The notes below the pieces were generated by a model. It was not told where the DNA came from, did not search any database, and saw nothing but the letters and a program-made list of their open reading frames with translations. This document shows positions 40,912-49,757 of a stretch of DNA of 58,754 nt, one piece after another. Each line of letters opens with the position of its first letter. Position 1 is the first letter of the stretch. This stretch comes from a virus: positions 1 through 58,754 of the IMG/VR virus record IMGVR_UViG_3300042522_000568. The stretch is one strand, 5' to 3'. Both the position numbers and the translations under genes were made by a program.

Positions 40912-41868
40912 ATGAGCTTCTTTTCTGAAGAAACAGAAACACAGTCATCAGCTCACACTCTTTGGGCTGAAAAGTATCGTCCAAGTAATGTGGAGGATTA
41001 TATTTGTGATAGTCATTTGAAAGACATTTTGAATGAGTTCATCAAACGAAAAGATATCCCACATTTATTGTTTCATGGCGGAGCTGGTACTGGTAAGACT
41101 ACTCTTGCTAAGATTTTGACCAAGAACATTCCATCCGACGTAATTTATATTAATGCTAGTGATACTAACGGCATTGAAATGGTACGTACCAGAATCAAAG
41201 GGTTCGCTGGGTCTACTGGATTTCAAGCATTAAAGATTGTTATTCTGGATGAAGCTGACTTTTTCACTACCGAAGCTCAAGCAGCTCTTCGTAATCTGAT
41301 GGAAACATATAGTCAGTCTACACGGTTCATTTTAACATGTAATTATGTAGAAAAGATTATTAAACCATTGATCAGTCGTTGTCAAGTCTTTGAGATTGAA
41401 CCACCTACAAAGAAAGATGTAGCTGTTTATGTACGTAACATTCTTGACAAAGAATCGGTTAAGTATGAACTATCAGATTTGAAGATTGTATTGGATAATT
41501 TTTATCCTGACATTCGTAAAGTAATTAATTATTTACAACAGAGTAGTACTAGTGGTAGTCTTAAACTGGTCAAGACGCAGAATGCGAGTGTTGACTTAAA
41601 ATCTAGTTTGATTTCTATTTTGAATGGTAGTAAAACAAATTCAAAAGCATTTAATGAGATCAGACAGTTGGTAGCAGATGCTGGAACAAAAACATTTGAT
41701 GAATTGTATAGCGAATTATATGATAAAGCTAGTGATTTTGCTCCTGGTAAAGAAGTGCAAGTAATTATTGAAGTAGCGGAATATGTATATCAGAGCAGCA
41801 TGGTTGTAGATAAAGAAATTACATTTATGGCTTGTATTGCTAAATTGATAAAAACAATCAATAAATGA
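40912..41868 (+). CDS. Clamp-loader ATPase subunit, T4 gp44-like
   Basis: 318 residues. AAA+ loader: LWAEKYRPSNVEDY at the start, Walker A GGAGTGKTTLAK, Walker B IVILDEADFF, sensor 1 FILTCNYVEKI and the arginine-finger block PLISRCQ (SRC motif). Domain II (IEPPTKKDVAVYVRNIL) and the C-terminal helical collar follow. Four copies with one gp62 (10712) should load the clamp. It lies six bases after the clamp gene, and its TGA stop overlaps the start of a glycosyltransferase gene. Confidence 0.93.
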   Translation: MSFFSEETETQSSAHTLWAEKYRPSNVEDYICDSHLKDILNEFIKRKDIPHLLFHGGAGTGKTTLAKILTKNIPSDVIYINASDTNGIEMVRTRIKGFAGSTGFQALKIVILDEADFFTTEAQAALRNLMETYSQSTRFILTCNYVEKIIKPLISRCQVFEIEPPTKKDVAVYVRNILDKESVKYELSDLKIVLDNFYPDIRKVINYLQQSSTSGSLKLVKTQNASVDLKSSLISILNGSKTNSKAFNEIRQLVADAGTKTFDELYSELYDKASDFAPGKEVQVIIEVAEYVYQSSMVVDKEITFMACIAKLIKTINK

Positions 41869-42965
41869 TAAAGAAAGTATCAAGTATAGTTAGTAGTAAA
41901 CCAGTTATTCATCCATCTGTCGTAATAAACGATATAGGCACAATTAAATATATTGGTCAAAGCGGCACTAGCGGTTATGCTAGTGCCGCTAAAGGCTATT
42001 TAGCAGACTATGTATTACGTAATATATCTGTTAATTGGACTCAATTATTATTTGATAATAGCAACAATGATAGAAATTATTATGTAGACGCTTTGGCAGA
42101 AAGTGTAATTGGAATATCGTATGATAGTTACGATACTGTAATCTTACATAGTACTCCAGACATTTGGAATGATTTATTGTTAACACATAATAATAAAGTT
42201 AAAAATGTAGTTGGATATTGTACGTGGGAAACAAATAAGCTACCATCAAAGTGGGTTAGTTATATTAATAACGTACCGGAAGTTTGGGTTCCATCCATCT
42301 TTAATAAAGAATGTTTTATGAATTCTGGTGTGAATTCTAATATAAAAGTAGTACCTCATATATGGCATCATCAGAATTTAATTAATAAAGACAGTATAAC
42401 CATATATGATCATGTAAGAAATGTAGTACCCAAAAACAAATATACATTTTATAGTATAGGCGAATTAAATTTTAGAAAAGGTATAGAAGATTTAGTAACC
42501 GTATTTGATAAATTTAATGATGATTATCCAGATACTCAGCTTTTAATTAAAGTTCATTACAGAGATTATCAACCCGTCAATAGACAGTATTGTATTAACA
42601 CTATTAATAAATTAACTAATAAGTTGGGTACATCTATTCATATTATACTAGATAATTTAAGTAATAGGGATATATTAGGATTACATAGTTTTGGAGATTG
42701 TTATGTTAGTTTGAACAAAGGTGAAGGATTTGGATTAACTATATTTGATGCTTTTAATTATGGCAAAAAAGTAATTACTACTGGATATGGTGGTCAAGTA
42801 GATTATCTTGGTTTAGATTATGATGGATTGGTAAAATATAAAATAGATAAAGTAAGTGGTATGGAATCGTTTAGTACTAATTATTCAGTAGATCAAGAAT
42901 GGGCATATCCGGATTTGGAGCATGTTTACGAATTAATGAAAAAATGTTATGATAATCAATTTTAA
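41865..42965 (+). CDS. Family 4 glycosyltransferase
   Basis: 366 residues. GT-B: the acceptor half has GQSGTSGYASAAKGYLADYV and VVGYCTWETNKLPSKW; the hinge reads VPSIFNKECFMNSGVNSNI; the donor half has FYSIGELNFRKGIEDL, LIKVHYRD and CYVSLNKGEGFGLTIFDAF with the E-x7-E pattern, then GKKVITTGYGGQ. It is translationally coupled (ATGA) to the clamp-loader gene, so a glycan gene is expressed together with replication genes. Confidence 0.88.
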   Translation: MIKKVSSIVSSKPVIHPSVVINDIGTIKYIGQSGTSGYASAAKGYLADYVLRNISVNWTQLLFDNSNNDRNYYVDALAESVIGISYDSYDTVILHSTPDIWNDLLLTHNNKVKNVVGYCTWETNKLPSKWVSYINNVPEVWVPSIFNKECFMNSGVNSNIKVVPHIWHHQNLINKDSITIYDHVRNVVPKNKYTFYSIGELNFRKGIEDLVTVFDKFNDDYPDTQLLIKVHYRDYQPVNRQYCINTINKLTNKLGTSIHIILDNLSNRDILGLHSFGDCYVSLNKGEGFGLTIFDAFNYGKKVITTGYGGQVDYLGLDYDGLVKYKIDKVSGMESFSTNYSVDQEWAYPDLEHVYELMKKCYDNQF

Positions 42966-43311
42966 CCAGTTAGACAAATTAAGAAAAAATGTTCAATTTT
43001 TGGAAGGTACATTTTCATTAGAAAAAGATCGTAATTTTTCTTGGATATGGACATCTAAAGTTGTAAATGGAATTGTTTCAAATATTAATGACATTACTAT
43101 TAAAGCATTTAGTGAAATTGATAATAATTTATTTTACGATAATAATAGTATAGAAATTAAATCCAATTGTCTCAATATTATTAAACTTAACACATCTGGA
43201 AAAGAAGAATTCAGCTTTCGACTAGAAAACGCATTTATTCCGGAGAATGATAATAGAGAACTTGGATTGAAAATCGTAGGCATTTTAGTGGATGGAGAAG
43301 TAATATTTTAA
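42949..43311 (+). CDS. Small beta-sandwich protein, possible carbohydrate-binding domain
   Basis: 120 residues. FLEGTFSLEKDRNFSWIWTS opens a pattern (Gly-Phe ... Trp-x-Trp-Thr), continues with short strands and closes in AFIPENDNRELGLKIVGILV. This resembles stand-alone beta domains that accompany glycosyltransferases (a Trp/Asp-Arg-Glu-Leu-Gly frame). It may hold the acceptor glycan for the neighbouring GT4, whose 3' end it overlaps by 17 bases. The family was recalled by eye. Confidence 0.55.
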   Translation: MIINFNQLDKLRKNVQFLEGTFSLEKDRNFSWIWTSKVVNGIVSNINDITIKAFSEIDNNLFYDNNSIEIKSNCLNIIKLNTSGKEEFSFRLENAFIPENDNRELGLKIVGILVDGEVIF

Positions 43312-43342
43312 TACGAAATGTATACAAGTCCCACAAGAAAAT

Positions 43343-44062
43343 ATGACACGTTTATATCCAAAATCGCTTAACATAGAAACTACATCAATTTGCAATTTAA
43401 AATGTGTAATGTGTACTCAGTCAGCTGAAGATTTTGGAAGAGCTAAAGTTCATTTGTCCGAGAACACTTTGGAACAATTAAAACCGTATATATTAAATGC
43501 GGAATTTATACAATTGCATGGAATTGGAGAACCAACTTTAAGTCCATCATTCTGGAAATGTTTAGAAGTATTAAACAATAATAGTTGGTCATCTACTAAT
43601 ACTAATTTGGTGAGTTTATCCGAAGAAAAAATGATAAAATTAGTTAATTCTTCGTTAAAACATTTGAGTGTTTCTATTGATTCCCCTAATGTCGAAACAT
43701 ACTCTAAAATAAGAGGCGCAAATCTTAATAATGTAATTGAAAATATTAAAAAATTAATGTCTTATAAAGAACAATATAAGTCGAATTTAACAATCACATT
43801 AAACATGACATTAATGAGAGAAAATATTTTGGAATTAAAAGATGCAATAGATTTATGTGTAGATCTTAATATAAACATATTAGATACTTGGCCATTGAAT
43901 AATTGGGAAGGTGAACAGTTTAATAGGCAAATTAGAAATTGGACTTTTAATTATGAAGATCAATTACCTTGGAAGTTTCAAGAACTATATAACGATGAAA
44001 TTGATAAAATATCAATTTATGCAAATGAAAAAAATATTAAATTTACTTATCATAAAATATGA
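43343..44062 (+). CDS. Radical SAM enzyme core
   Basis: 239 residues. The 4Fe-4S site CNLKCVMC (C17, C21, C24) in the first strand, then a GIGEPTLS segment (GxGEP, SAM binding), SVSIDSPNVETYSKIRG and NMTLMRENILEL. This is the partial TIM barrel of radical SAM enzymes. The C-terminal cluster-binding SPASM part is absent and is encoded by the next gene. Such enzymes act on peptides or sugars (for example dehydration or epimerisation); within a glycan block a sugar substrate is possible. The substrate is not readable. Confidence 0.85.
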   Translation: MTRLYPKSLNIETTSICNLKCVMCTQSAEDFGRAKVHLSENTLEQLKPYILNAEFIQLHGIGEPTLSPSFWKCLEVLNNNSWSSTNTNLVSLSEEKMIKLVNSSLKHLSVSIDSPNVETYSKIRGANLNNVIENIKKLMSYKEQYKSNLTITLNMTLMRENILELKDAIDLCVDLNINILDTWPLNNWEGEQFNRQIRNWTFNYEDQLPWKFQELYNDEIDKISIYANEKNIKFTYHKI

Positions 44063-44301
44063 AACTTGAAATAAAAGATTGTAAACATCCGTGGGAGAAT
44101 TTACAAGTATTAGCTACAGGTGAGGTAAGAGTTTGTTGTTGGAGTTCACAGCACTTAGGCAATCTTAATAAAGATACACTCAACGATATTTGGCTTGGAA
44201 AAACTCTTCAAGAATTAAGAGAATTTGTTAAATCTAACAAATTACACCGTATTTGTAATGGCGCTCCATGTCCATATGTTCAAGCATATATAAAGAATTA
44301 A
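44059..44301 (+). CDS. Stand-alone SPASM-like domain
   Basis: 80 residues with C8, C26, C27, C66 and C71 in the order of a SPASM auxiliary Fe-S domain: CKHPWENLQVLATGEVRVCC, then GNLNKDTLNDIWLG and ICNGAPCPY. In most proteins this domain is fused to the radical SAM barrel. Here it starts in an ATGA overlap with the radical SAM gene, so the two are co-translated and probably form one enzyme. Its stop overlaps the end of the convergent GT61 gene by 4 bases. Confidence 0.8.
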   Translation: MKLEIKDCKHPWENLQVLATGEVRVCCWSSQHLGNLNKDTLNDIWLGKTLQELREFVKSNKLHRICNGAPCPYVQAYIKN

Positions 44302-45443
44302 GAATTTATACAATCTTTTAATTTTTGTATATCATTGAATTTAAATGGTTGATCTGGTACACGTCTACAAACATCTGGATACATATCCACACCCAATAAT
44401 TCAACCCCACTTGTAATTAGATGTAATTTTGTTTGTTTGACTGTACATAACCACTCTAACATGGGTTTCCATTCAGCATAATGTGGACCGGTGATAATAA
44501 TATTTTTAGTACCTGGAGATTCAAAAATTATGTTAAATGTTGTAGATCCTCCTTGTTGTATAATACAGTCTGAATTATTTACTAATTTTATTTTTTCAAA
44601 AATATTAAGATCCATTAATTCTACATTTTCAAATCCTAAATGTTCTATTTCTTTATAAACTTCTTTTTCGTTCGTCATATATCTAAAGTGATACCATCCG
44701 TTTTTTTGAGTATCCAATCTAGATATAAAATTATTTTTTGCAAATGTTCTTTTTACTTTTTTGCTTTCTTCAACTAATAAGTTATATAATTCGAATTGAG
44801 TGTCGCTCCATAACCAAACATCCTGAGAAGTATATGGTACAGGCAAAATTAACGTATCAATGTGATAAACTTTTCCCATTGTTAAAGGCAAAAATTTATC
44901 AAATAAATTATTATGTTTCAAATAAAAGTCAGTGATATCTTCAGCAAAATCACTTCTAAAACTCAATTTTTTTATAAAACTTTTATCGTTTACATCATTT
45001 GCATAATTTATTATGGGTCTTATTTGGCCAAATTTAACATTTGAGTTGTTTTTGCACATTTGTGGATAATACCACATTTTTGGATATACATCTGTTAAAA
45101 AATGACTGTAATTCCATTCTAAATAATCATAACAAAAAAATAATTCATCTACGTGTTCATCTATTTTTAAATTTTTAGATTCTTCGGAATATTCACCATA
45201 TTCTATAGTAGGATTTTTTTCGTCATACCACAAAGCATTAGTATCAGGATGTCTATTAATGTATTTTTTAATTCTATAATTTTCACTGTATACTTTTATA
45301 TTATTATAAACATCGTCTAATGTAAGCTTAGAAAAATTTGTTAAATCAATAATACAATTCTTCAAAATAAAACATTTATTTTTGTTTTTATAAATGTCTG
45401 GTATTATTTTTAATTCAGGAAACTTATATTGATCGAAATTCAT
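44298..45443 (-). CDS. Family 61 glycosyltransferase (second copy)
   Basis: 381 residues. WNYSHFLTDVYPKMWYY, FISRLDTQKNGWYHFRY, then EIEHLGFENVELMDLNIFEK with LVNNSDCIIQQGGSTTFNII, and GTKNIIITGPHYAEW follow the GT61 order seen at 26322, but the two proteins are strongly diverged. It is a single minus-strand gene inserted between + operons; its start is separated from the divergent methyltransferase gene by 40 bases containing a perfect 16-bp palindrome. Confidence 0.82.
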   Translation of the reverse strand: MNFDQYKFPELKIIPDIYKNKNKCFILKNCIIDLTNFSKLTLDDVYNNIKVYSENYRIKKYINRHPDTNALWYDEKNPTIEYGEYSEESKNLKIDEHVDELFFCYDYLEWNYSHFLTDVYPKMWYYPQMCKNNSNVKFGQIRPIINYANDVNDKSFIKKLSFRSDFAEDITDFYLKHNNLFDKFLPLTMGKVYHIDTLILPVPYTSQDVWLWSDTQFELYNLLVEESKKVKRTFAKNNFISRLDTQKNGWYHFRYMTNEKEVYKEIEHLGFENVELMDLNIFEKIKLVNNSDCIIQQGGSTTFNIIFESPGTKNIIITGPHYAEWKPMLEWLCTVKQTKLHLITSGVELLGVDMYPDVCRRVPDQPFKFNDIQKLKDCINS

Positions 45444-45449
45444 GTTAAT

Positions 45450-45465
45450 ATGTATTTAAATACAT
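45450..45465. promoter_or_regulatory. Perfect 16-bp palindrome between divergent genes
   Basis: ATGTATTTAAATACAT reads the same on both strands and lies between the GT61 gene (minus, ATG at 45443) and the methyltransferase gene (plus, ATG at 45484). Its half-sites ATGTA/TACAT are also those of the RHH operator at 35113-35140. Confidence 0.45.
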
Positions 45466-45483
45466 TCTAGTTTACTATTTTTT

Positions 45484-46098
45484 ATGAATAATTCTTTTAA
45501 CGGGTGGTTACACATTGAGCAATTTAATTTAAATAAAGTTATTGATTTAGTCTTAACTAATGGAACATCAGAAACAATAAATTCAGATATGTGGTTAACG
45601 CCTATGATAGGGGATAAATCTGAATCGTTGTCTATTTTGGATTTCGGATGTGGTGTAGGCCGTAATATTTTTGACTTTTCACAAAATTTTCAAAATTGGA
45701 AATTTTATGGATACGATAATCCACATATGATGAATAAAGCTAACGAATATTCAAAAATAAGATTTAGCAAACAAATATGTGATTATCCAAACCTAGAACT
45801 TATATCTGATTGGGATATACTGAAAACAATAAAGTTTGATTGCATATATGCTACTATTGTTTTTCAACATATACACGAAAATGATCTTAATTTATATTTA
45901 CGAGATATCAAGAAAATGACCAGTAGATTGATCGTGTCTGGTCGAAGATTTAACGATGATATTGTCGATGGCAAACACAAAAACACATGGCAAATTTTAG
46001 AAAATAATGAGTTCTATCCTTTAAACGCTAAAGAAATAAACTATAATGTTGATGGTGATCCGAACGAACACATAACTTGCATATATGATTGTAAATAG
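45484..46098 (+). CDS. Class I SAM-dependent methyltransferase
   Basis: 204 residues. Motif I ILDFGCGVGRNIFDFSQ, motif II-like FYGYDNPHMMNKA, and FDCIYATIVFQHIHENDLNL as motif IV. It would methylate a small molecule or sugar. The start of the next gene lies inside its last codons (14-base overlap), so both are co-translated. Confidence 0.82.
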   Translation: MNNSFNGWLHIEQFNLNKVIDLVLTNGTSETINSDMWLTPMIGDKSESLSILDFGCGVGRNIFDFSQNFQNWKFYGYDNPHMMNKANEYSKIRFSKQICDYPNLELISDWDILKTIKFDCIYATIVFQHIHENDLNLYLRDIKKMTSRLIVSGRRFNDDIVDGKHKNTWQILENNEFYPLNAKEINYNVDGDPNEHITCIYDCK

Positions 46099-46858
46099 AA
46101 AAAACGTATTAATTGGCATTCCTGTTAAAAATTGTGACTCTTGGTTGGAAAACACAGTTAGACAAATTATTAACTTGGATTATGATAAAGAAGATTTGTC
46201 CATTGTTTTTGTAGAGAATGATAGCGAGGATAATTCATTTGCCGTAATAGAATATTGTATACGTGAATTGTTATCAAAATATAGATACAGATCTATAAAA
46301 TACGAGAAAAAAGATATCGGATTTAAATTGCCGCACGAATCCAGACATGACTTTAGACATATGGATAAAAGAATGAATAGTTTAAAAATTATACGTAATT
46401 ATATAGTTGATAATTATTTAGCGGATAATGGTTATATATGGTGGGTAGACGCGGATTATCAATATATCCCACCAAACTTTTTAAAAGAATCTGTAGAGTT
46501 TAATACCGATATCATCATGCCACGGGTTGAAGTCAATGATGTAAATTATGACGGAGTGACACATGCGATTATTGATGGAGTCGTAGTTCCAATAAATAAA
46601 GTGGCAAGTCGTTTTGATGATACGTTTTATAGAATGAATATAGTAGAATGTGCTGCTTTAATTTCAAGAAGAGTGTTTGATAGTGGATTGCAATATGACA
46701 GTGGAATTATCAAAGAAAACGATGGCACAGAACACTTTTTACAAGAAGGTCCACATTTTTCTTATAGAGCAAAATTATCTGGATTTAAATTATATGGTTC
46801 ATTAAAACATGTAATTATTCATCAACCAATAAATGGTACTATACCATATAATGACTAG
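46085..46858 (+). CDS. Anp1-like (GT62-type) glycosyltransferase
   Basis: 257 residues. VLIGIPVKNCDSWLENTVRQ, LSIVFVENDSEDNSF, the basic block ESRHDFRHMDKRMNSLKIIRN and the metal site IWWVDADYQYIPPNF, then IIMPRVEVND. The order matches the Anp1 family (alpha-mannosyltransferases best known from fungi), where the R-R-N helix precedes the DxD. Related proteins occur in viruses. It is probably a cytosolic GT adding mannose or a similar sugar. Family assignment is by remembered pattern. Confidence 0.65.
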   Translation: MIVNRKNVLIGIPVKNCDSWLENTVRQIINLDYDKEDLSIVFVENDSEDNSFAVIEYCIRELLSKYRYRSIKYEKKDIGFKLPHESRHDFRHMDKRMNSLKIIRNYIVDNYLADNGYIWWVDADYQYIPPNFLKESVEFNTDIIMPRVEVNDVNYDGVTHAIIDGVVVPINKVASRFDDTFYRMNIVECAALISRRVFDSGLQYDSGIIKENDGTEHFLQEGPHFSYRAKLSGFKLYGSLKHVIIHQPINGTIPYND

Positions 46859-46860
46859 TT

Positions 46861-47481
46861 ATGTATGTAAATTTTAAAGATATAGAAGTTAAAGTATTGA
46901 CTATACCAAGCAATACTCATAGACTTGATCAATTTAAGCGTGTTTTTGAAGATAAGTTAAACTTTGATGTATATTATGGCGTAACATTACCCAGACCATT
47001 GGGATGTGATATATCTTTAATAAAGTTATGGAACGTTATTAAACCACCAATTCTTGTGTTAGAGGACGATTGTTGTCCAACTGAGTGGTTTAAAACCGAA
47101 CTGAATGTTCCCGACGACGCTGATGTAGTTCATATTGGTACATCTGGCTGGGGGGTTAAAGATGGTAGATCCGAATGGAATAATTTATCTATTTCAAAAT
47201 ATAATGATGATTATTATAGATTAAGTGGCATGACAAGTACACATGGTATGTTGTTTTTAACACAACGATATTTGGAAAACTTAATATCTATAGGACAAAA
47301 ATATCCTGTTCTGTGTGAAGTTGGGGGAGTTGGAATTGATTATTTTACATGTCAACATCAACACGAATATAACGTATATGGCGTTGCTAAACCATTTGTT
47401 TATCAAAATGATCCATCTACTGATAGTATGACTAAACATCCTCTTGAAGATATTTATAAAAAATTAAAAGAAAATATATGA
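46861..47481 (+). CDS. GT25-like glycosyltransferase
   Basis: 206 residues. VKVLTIPSNTHRLDQFKRVF, FDVYYGVTLPRP and the acidic site PILVLEDDCCP fit the GT25 order (a short Rossmann strand, substrate loop, then LEDD). Later VVHIGTSGWGVKDGRSEW and YRLSGMTSTHGMLFLTQRYL contain the His/Ser acceptor-side blocks. It starts two bases after the Anp1-like gene and overlaps the GT10 gene by 4 bases. Confidence 0.65.
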   Translation: MYVNFKDIEVKVLTIPSNTHRLDQFKRVFEDKLNFDVYYGVTLPRPLGCDISLIKLWNVIKPPILVLEDDCCPTEWFKTELNVPDDADVVHIGTSGWGVKDGRSEWNNLSISKYNDDYYRLSGMTSTHGMLFLTQRYLENLISIGQKYPVLCEVGGVGIDYFTCQHQHEYNVYGVAKPFVYQNDPSTDSMTKHPLEDIYKKLKENI

Positions 47482-48284
47482 ACGTAGTTTGTCCGAACTT
47501 AAGTCATATACCAGAATCATATTGGAATGATAAGTTGAAAAGTAAAAATATTGATATAATTGTAAAATACGGATACCCAACTAATGTAGAAGAAGATGTT
47601 GTTGTTACAGATGCGGATATGTTAAATACAAATCAAGATTATAAGAACATCTATGGGTGGATAATTGAGTCTTCTGATATCTTAGAACATTTTACACCTG
47701 GGTATTTTGAAAAAGTAAAGAATAACTTACACGTGTTTAAAAAAATATACACTCACGATATAGATTTGTTAAATTACTCTGATAAATTTGTTTTTTATCC
47801 ACACGGCGATTGTTGGATTAAAGATCCTAAGTTTAATAAAACCAAACTAATCTCAATGATATCATCTGGTAAAGATTGGATATCTGGTCATAGATTTAGA
47901 TTAGAAATTGTAAAAAATATTTCTACTAAAATTGATTTTTTTGGCAGAGATACAAATCCTATTGATAGAAAAGAAGATGCTCTTAACGAATATATGTTTT
48001 CTATTGCAATGGAGAACTGTAAAAAAGATTATTATTTTACCGAAAAATTAATTGATTGTTTTAGAACAAAAACAATCCCAATTTACTGGGGATGTCCATC
48101 TATAGGCAATTTTTTTGATGTAAACGGAATACTTACATTTAATACGGTTGAAGAGTTAAAATCAATTCTACTAAACTTAACAAATGAATATTACTATTCA
48201 AAAATTAAATCAATCGAATTTAATTATAAAAAATCATTTGAATATGATTCACCTTTTAGTAATTGTCAGATATTTTTTGAATAA
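47478..48284 (+). CDS. Family 10 glycosyltransferase (alpha-1,3/4-fucosyltransferase type)
   Basis: 268 residues. The donor-binding core of GT10 is unmistakable: YMFSIAMENCKKDYYFTEKL, then FRTKTIPIYWGCPSIGNFF. GT10 enzymes bind GDP-fucose (in some viruses other GDP- or UDP-sugars) and transfer to O-3 or O-4. The N-terminal half is reduced compared with bacterial members. GDP-mannose 4,6-dehydratase at 56267 makes the precursor of GDP-fucose, giving a pathway link. Overlaps the end of the convergent methyltransferase gene by 19 bases. Confidence 0.88.
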   Translation: MNVVCPNLSHIPESYWNDKLKSKNIDIIVKYGYPTNVEEDVVVTDADMLNTNQDYKNIYGWIIESSDILEHFTPGYFEKVKNNLHVFKKIYTHDIDLLNYSDKFVFYPHGDCWIKDPKFNKTKLISMISSGKDWISGHRFRLEIVKNISTKIDFFGRDTNPIDRKEDALNEYMFSIAMENCKKDYYFTEKLIDCFRTKTIPIYWGCPSIGNFFDVNGILTFNTVEELKSILLNLTNEYYYSKIKSIEFNYKKSFEYDSPFSNCQIFFE

Positions 48285-48997
48285 ATAAATTTATTATAAT
48301 TTTGATAATTTGTTTGTGGTCGTTCGTCTTCTATAATATATTCTTCTAAATTTAGTCCTTCAAATGACGTTGAGTTCCACGTGTAAAATTTTTTACTACA
48401 CTTGTTTGTAAGTTTATTTAAATATTCAAGTCTATTATTCATTTCAATTTCTGAAATACAATAGTTTGAAATTACAAGATCATAATTTTCATTTATTTTA
48501 TCAATATCAAAACATGATATTATATCAATATCTAGATCTGTTTTATTAAAATAATATTTTTGTAATTGTGTGACATTAGGTAAATCTATTATAGAATAAT
48601 TTAATTTATGATTTTTCATTATATTCTTTAAATAAAAACATAATCCTCCGTATCCCCCTCCAATTTCAATTATTTTTATATCATTTTTATTATACCAATT
48701 TTCAATTTTCGATTTAATTAATAAAGCATGATAAATATATCTTAAATTTGACGGAGATATATGAAATCCTTCTATATCATAGATACTCGGATTTCCTATG
48801 CTGTCATTTATTTCGATTAAATCAGTGTAATTTTCGACATTAGAATTAAACTCATTTTCGATTAGTTTTTTATATTGCAATCCAAACTCATGAGATACAT
48901 GTTCTAACATGTAGGTAAAATCACAATGTCTTTTGAAATTGATATCTATATTTGACAAAAAATTATTATAAACCAAATATGTATTATCTATTTTCAT
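48266..48997 (-). CDS. Putative sugar O-methyltransferase
   Basis: 243 residues. Motif I IKIIEIGGGYGGLCFYLKNI, followed by SIIDLPNVTQLQKYYF and YDLVISNYCISEIE. The order and the N-terminal all-helical region match the class of bacterial putative sugar O-methyltransferases from polysaccharide loci. It would cap a residue of the glycan. It lies one base downstream of the GT11 gene. Confidence 0.82.
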   Translation of the reverse strand: MKIDNTYLVYNNFLSNIDINFKRHCDFTYMLEHVSHEFGLQYKKLIENEFNSNVENYTDLIEINDSIGNPSIYDIEGFHISPSNLRYIYHALLIKSKIENWYNKNDIKIIEIGGGYGGLCFYLKNIMKNHKLNYSIIDLPNVTQLQKYYFNKTDLDIDIISCFDIDKINENYDLVISNYCISEIEMNNRLEYLNKLTNKCSKKFYTWNSTSFEGLNLEEYIIEDERPQTNYQNYNKFIYSKNI

Positions 48998-48998
48998 T

Positions 48999-49757
48999 TT
49001 AAATTTGTATCCAACTTTTTGGAATTATATTTTTAGAATCTATATCAGATTGATCGGAGAACCATTTTTTTGGTCCTACTACAGTTTTATTGTTGTTTTT
49101 ATTTAACCAAGCGCTCCACCAACTAAATGTACTATTAGCAATTATGTTGTGGTCACATAAACTCATCAATATCAAATCAATCATTTCATCATTAAATATA
49201 GAATAATACGAGTTTGGATAATTTTGTTTAACAAATTCTATGTCATCTGATATGAATAAAAATGAACAATTCTTATAAATGTCCATAGCTTGTTTGTAGT
49301 AATCGTGTGTAAGAATATTGTATATATGATTGTGGGATAAATAATCACCTCTTCTTATATGAACCGATACAATCGGTCTTGGAATTGTTTTTATAAATTC
49401 CTCTATTTCATTTTTCCTGTATGAAAGATTATACAAATTTATAACTTCTTCTCTTTTATTTTTAAAATATAATTCTGATTGAAAATAACCATCTAATAGA
49501 AGATTCTCCGAGTAGGGAATTGTATCATAAGAATGTTTTAATTCAGTATAATTGTTTTTGCAAATAAAATCTCTTGTTGTTTTAACATTTTTAAATATAG
49601 TATCTTTATATTTTGTTGATTTACACCCCTGCATGGGAGTATAACATTTATCAAAATCAAATACAGCAATATCATTATTTTCCAATGCGTGTACATAAGT
49701 CGTTGATATTTGAAATAATTGATTACCAATTCCACCTTTTAAATTACAACTTATCAT
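48999..49757 (-). CDS. Family 11 glycosyltransferase (alpha-1,2-fucosyltransferase type)
   Basis: 252 residues from ATG 49757 (ATGA overlap with the gene upstream; a TTG further up is weaker). GT11 signatures: GGIGNQLFQ at the start, VSVHIRRGDYL (H133-D138) and CDHNIIANSTFSWWSAWLN. The family transfers fucose from GDP-fucose to O-2 of galactose or similar sugars. Full length for the family is about 270-290. Together with the GT10 gene this makes two fucosyltransferase types within 3 kb. Confidence 0.9.
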   Translation of the reverse strand: MISCNLKGGIGNQLFQISTTYVHALENNDIAVFDFDKCYTPMQGCKSTKYKDTIFKNVKTTRDFICKNNYTELKHSYDTIPYSENLLLDGYFQSELYFKNKREEVINLYNLSYRKNEIEEFIKTIPRPIVSVHIRRGDYLSHNHIYNILTHDYYKQAMDIYKNCSFLFISDDIEFVKQNYPNSYYSIFNDEMIDLILMSLCDHNIIANSTFSWWSAWLNKNNNKTVVGPKKWFSDQSDIDSKNIIPKSWIQI

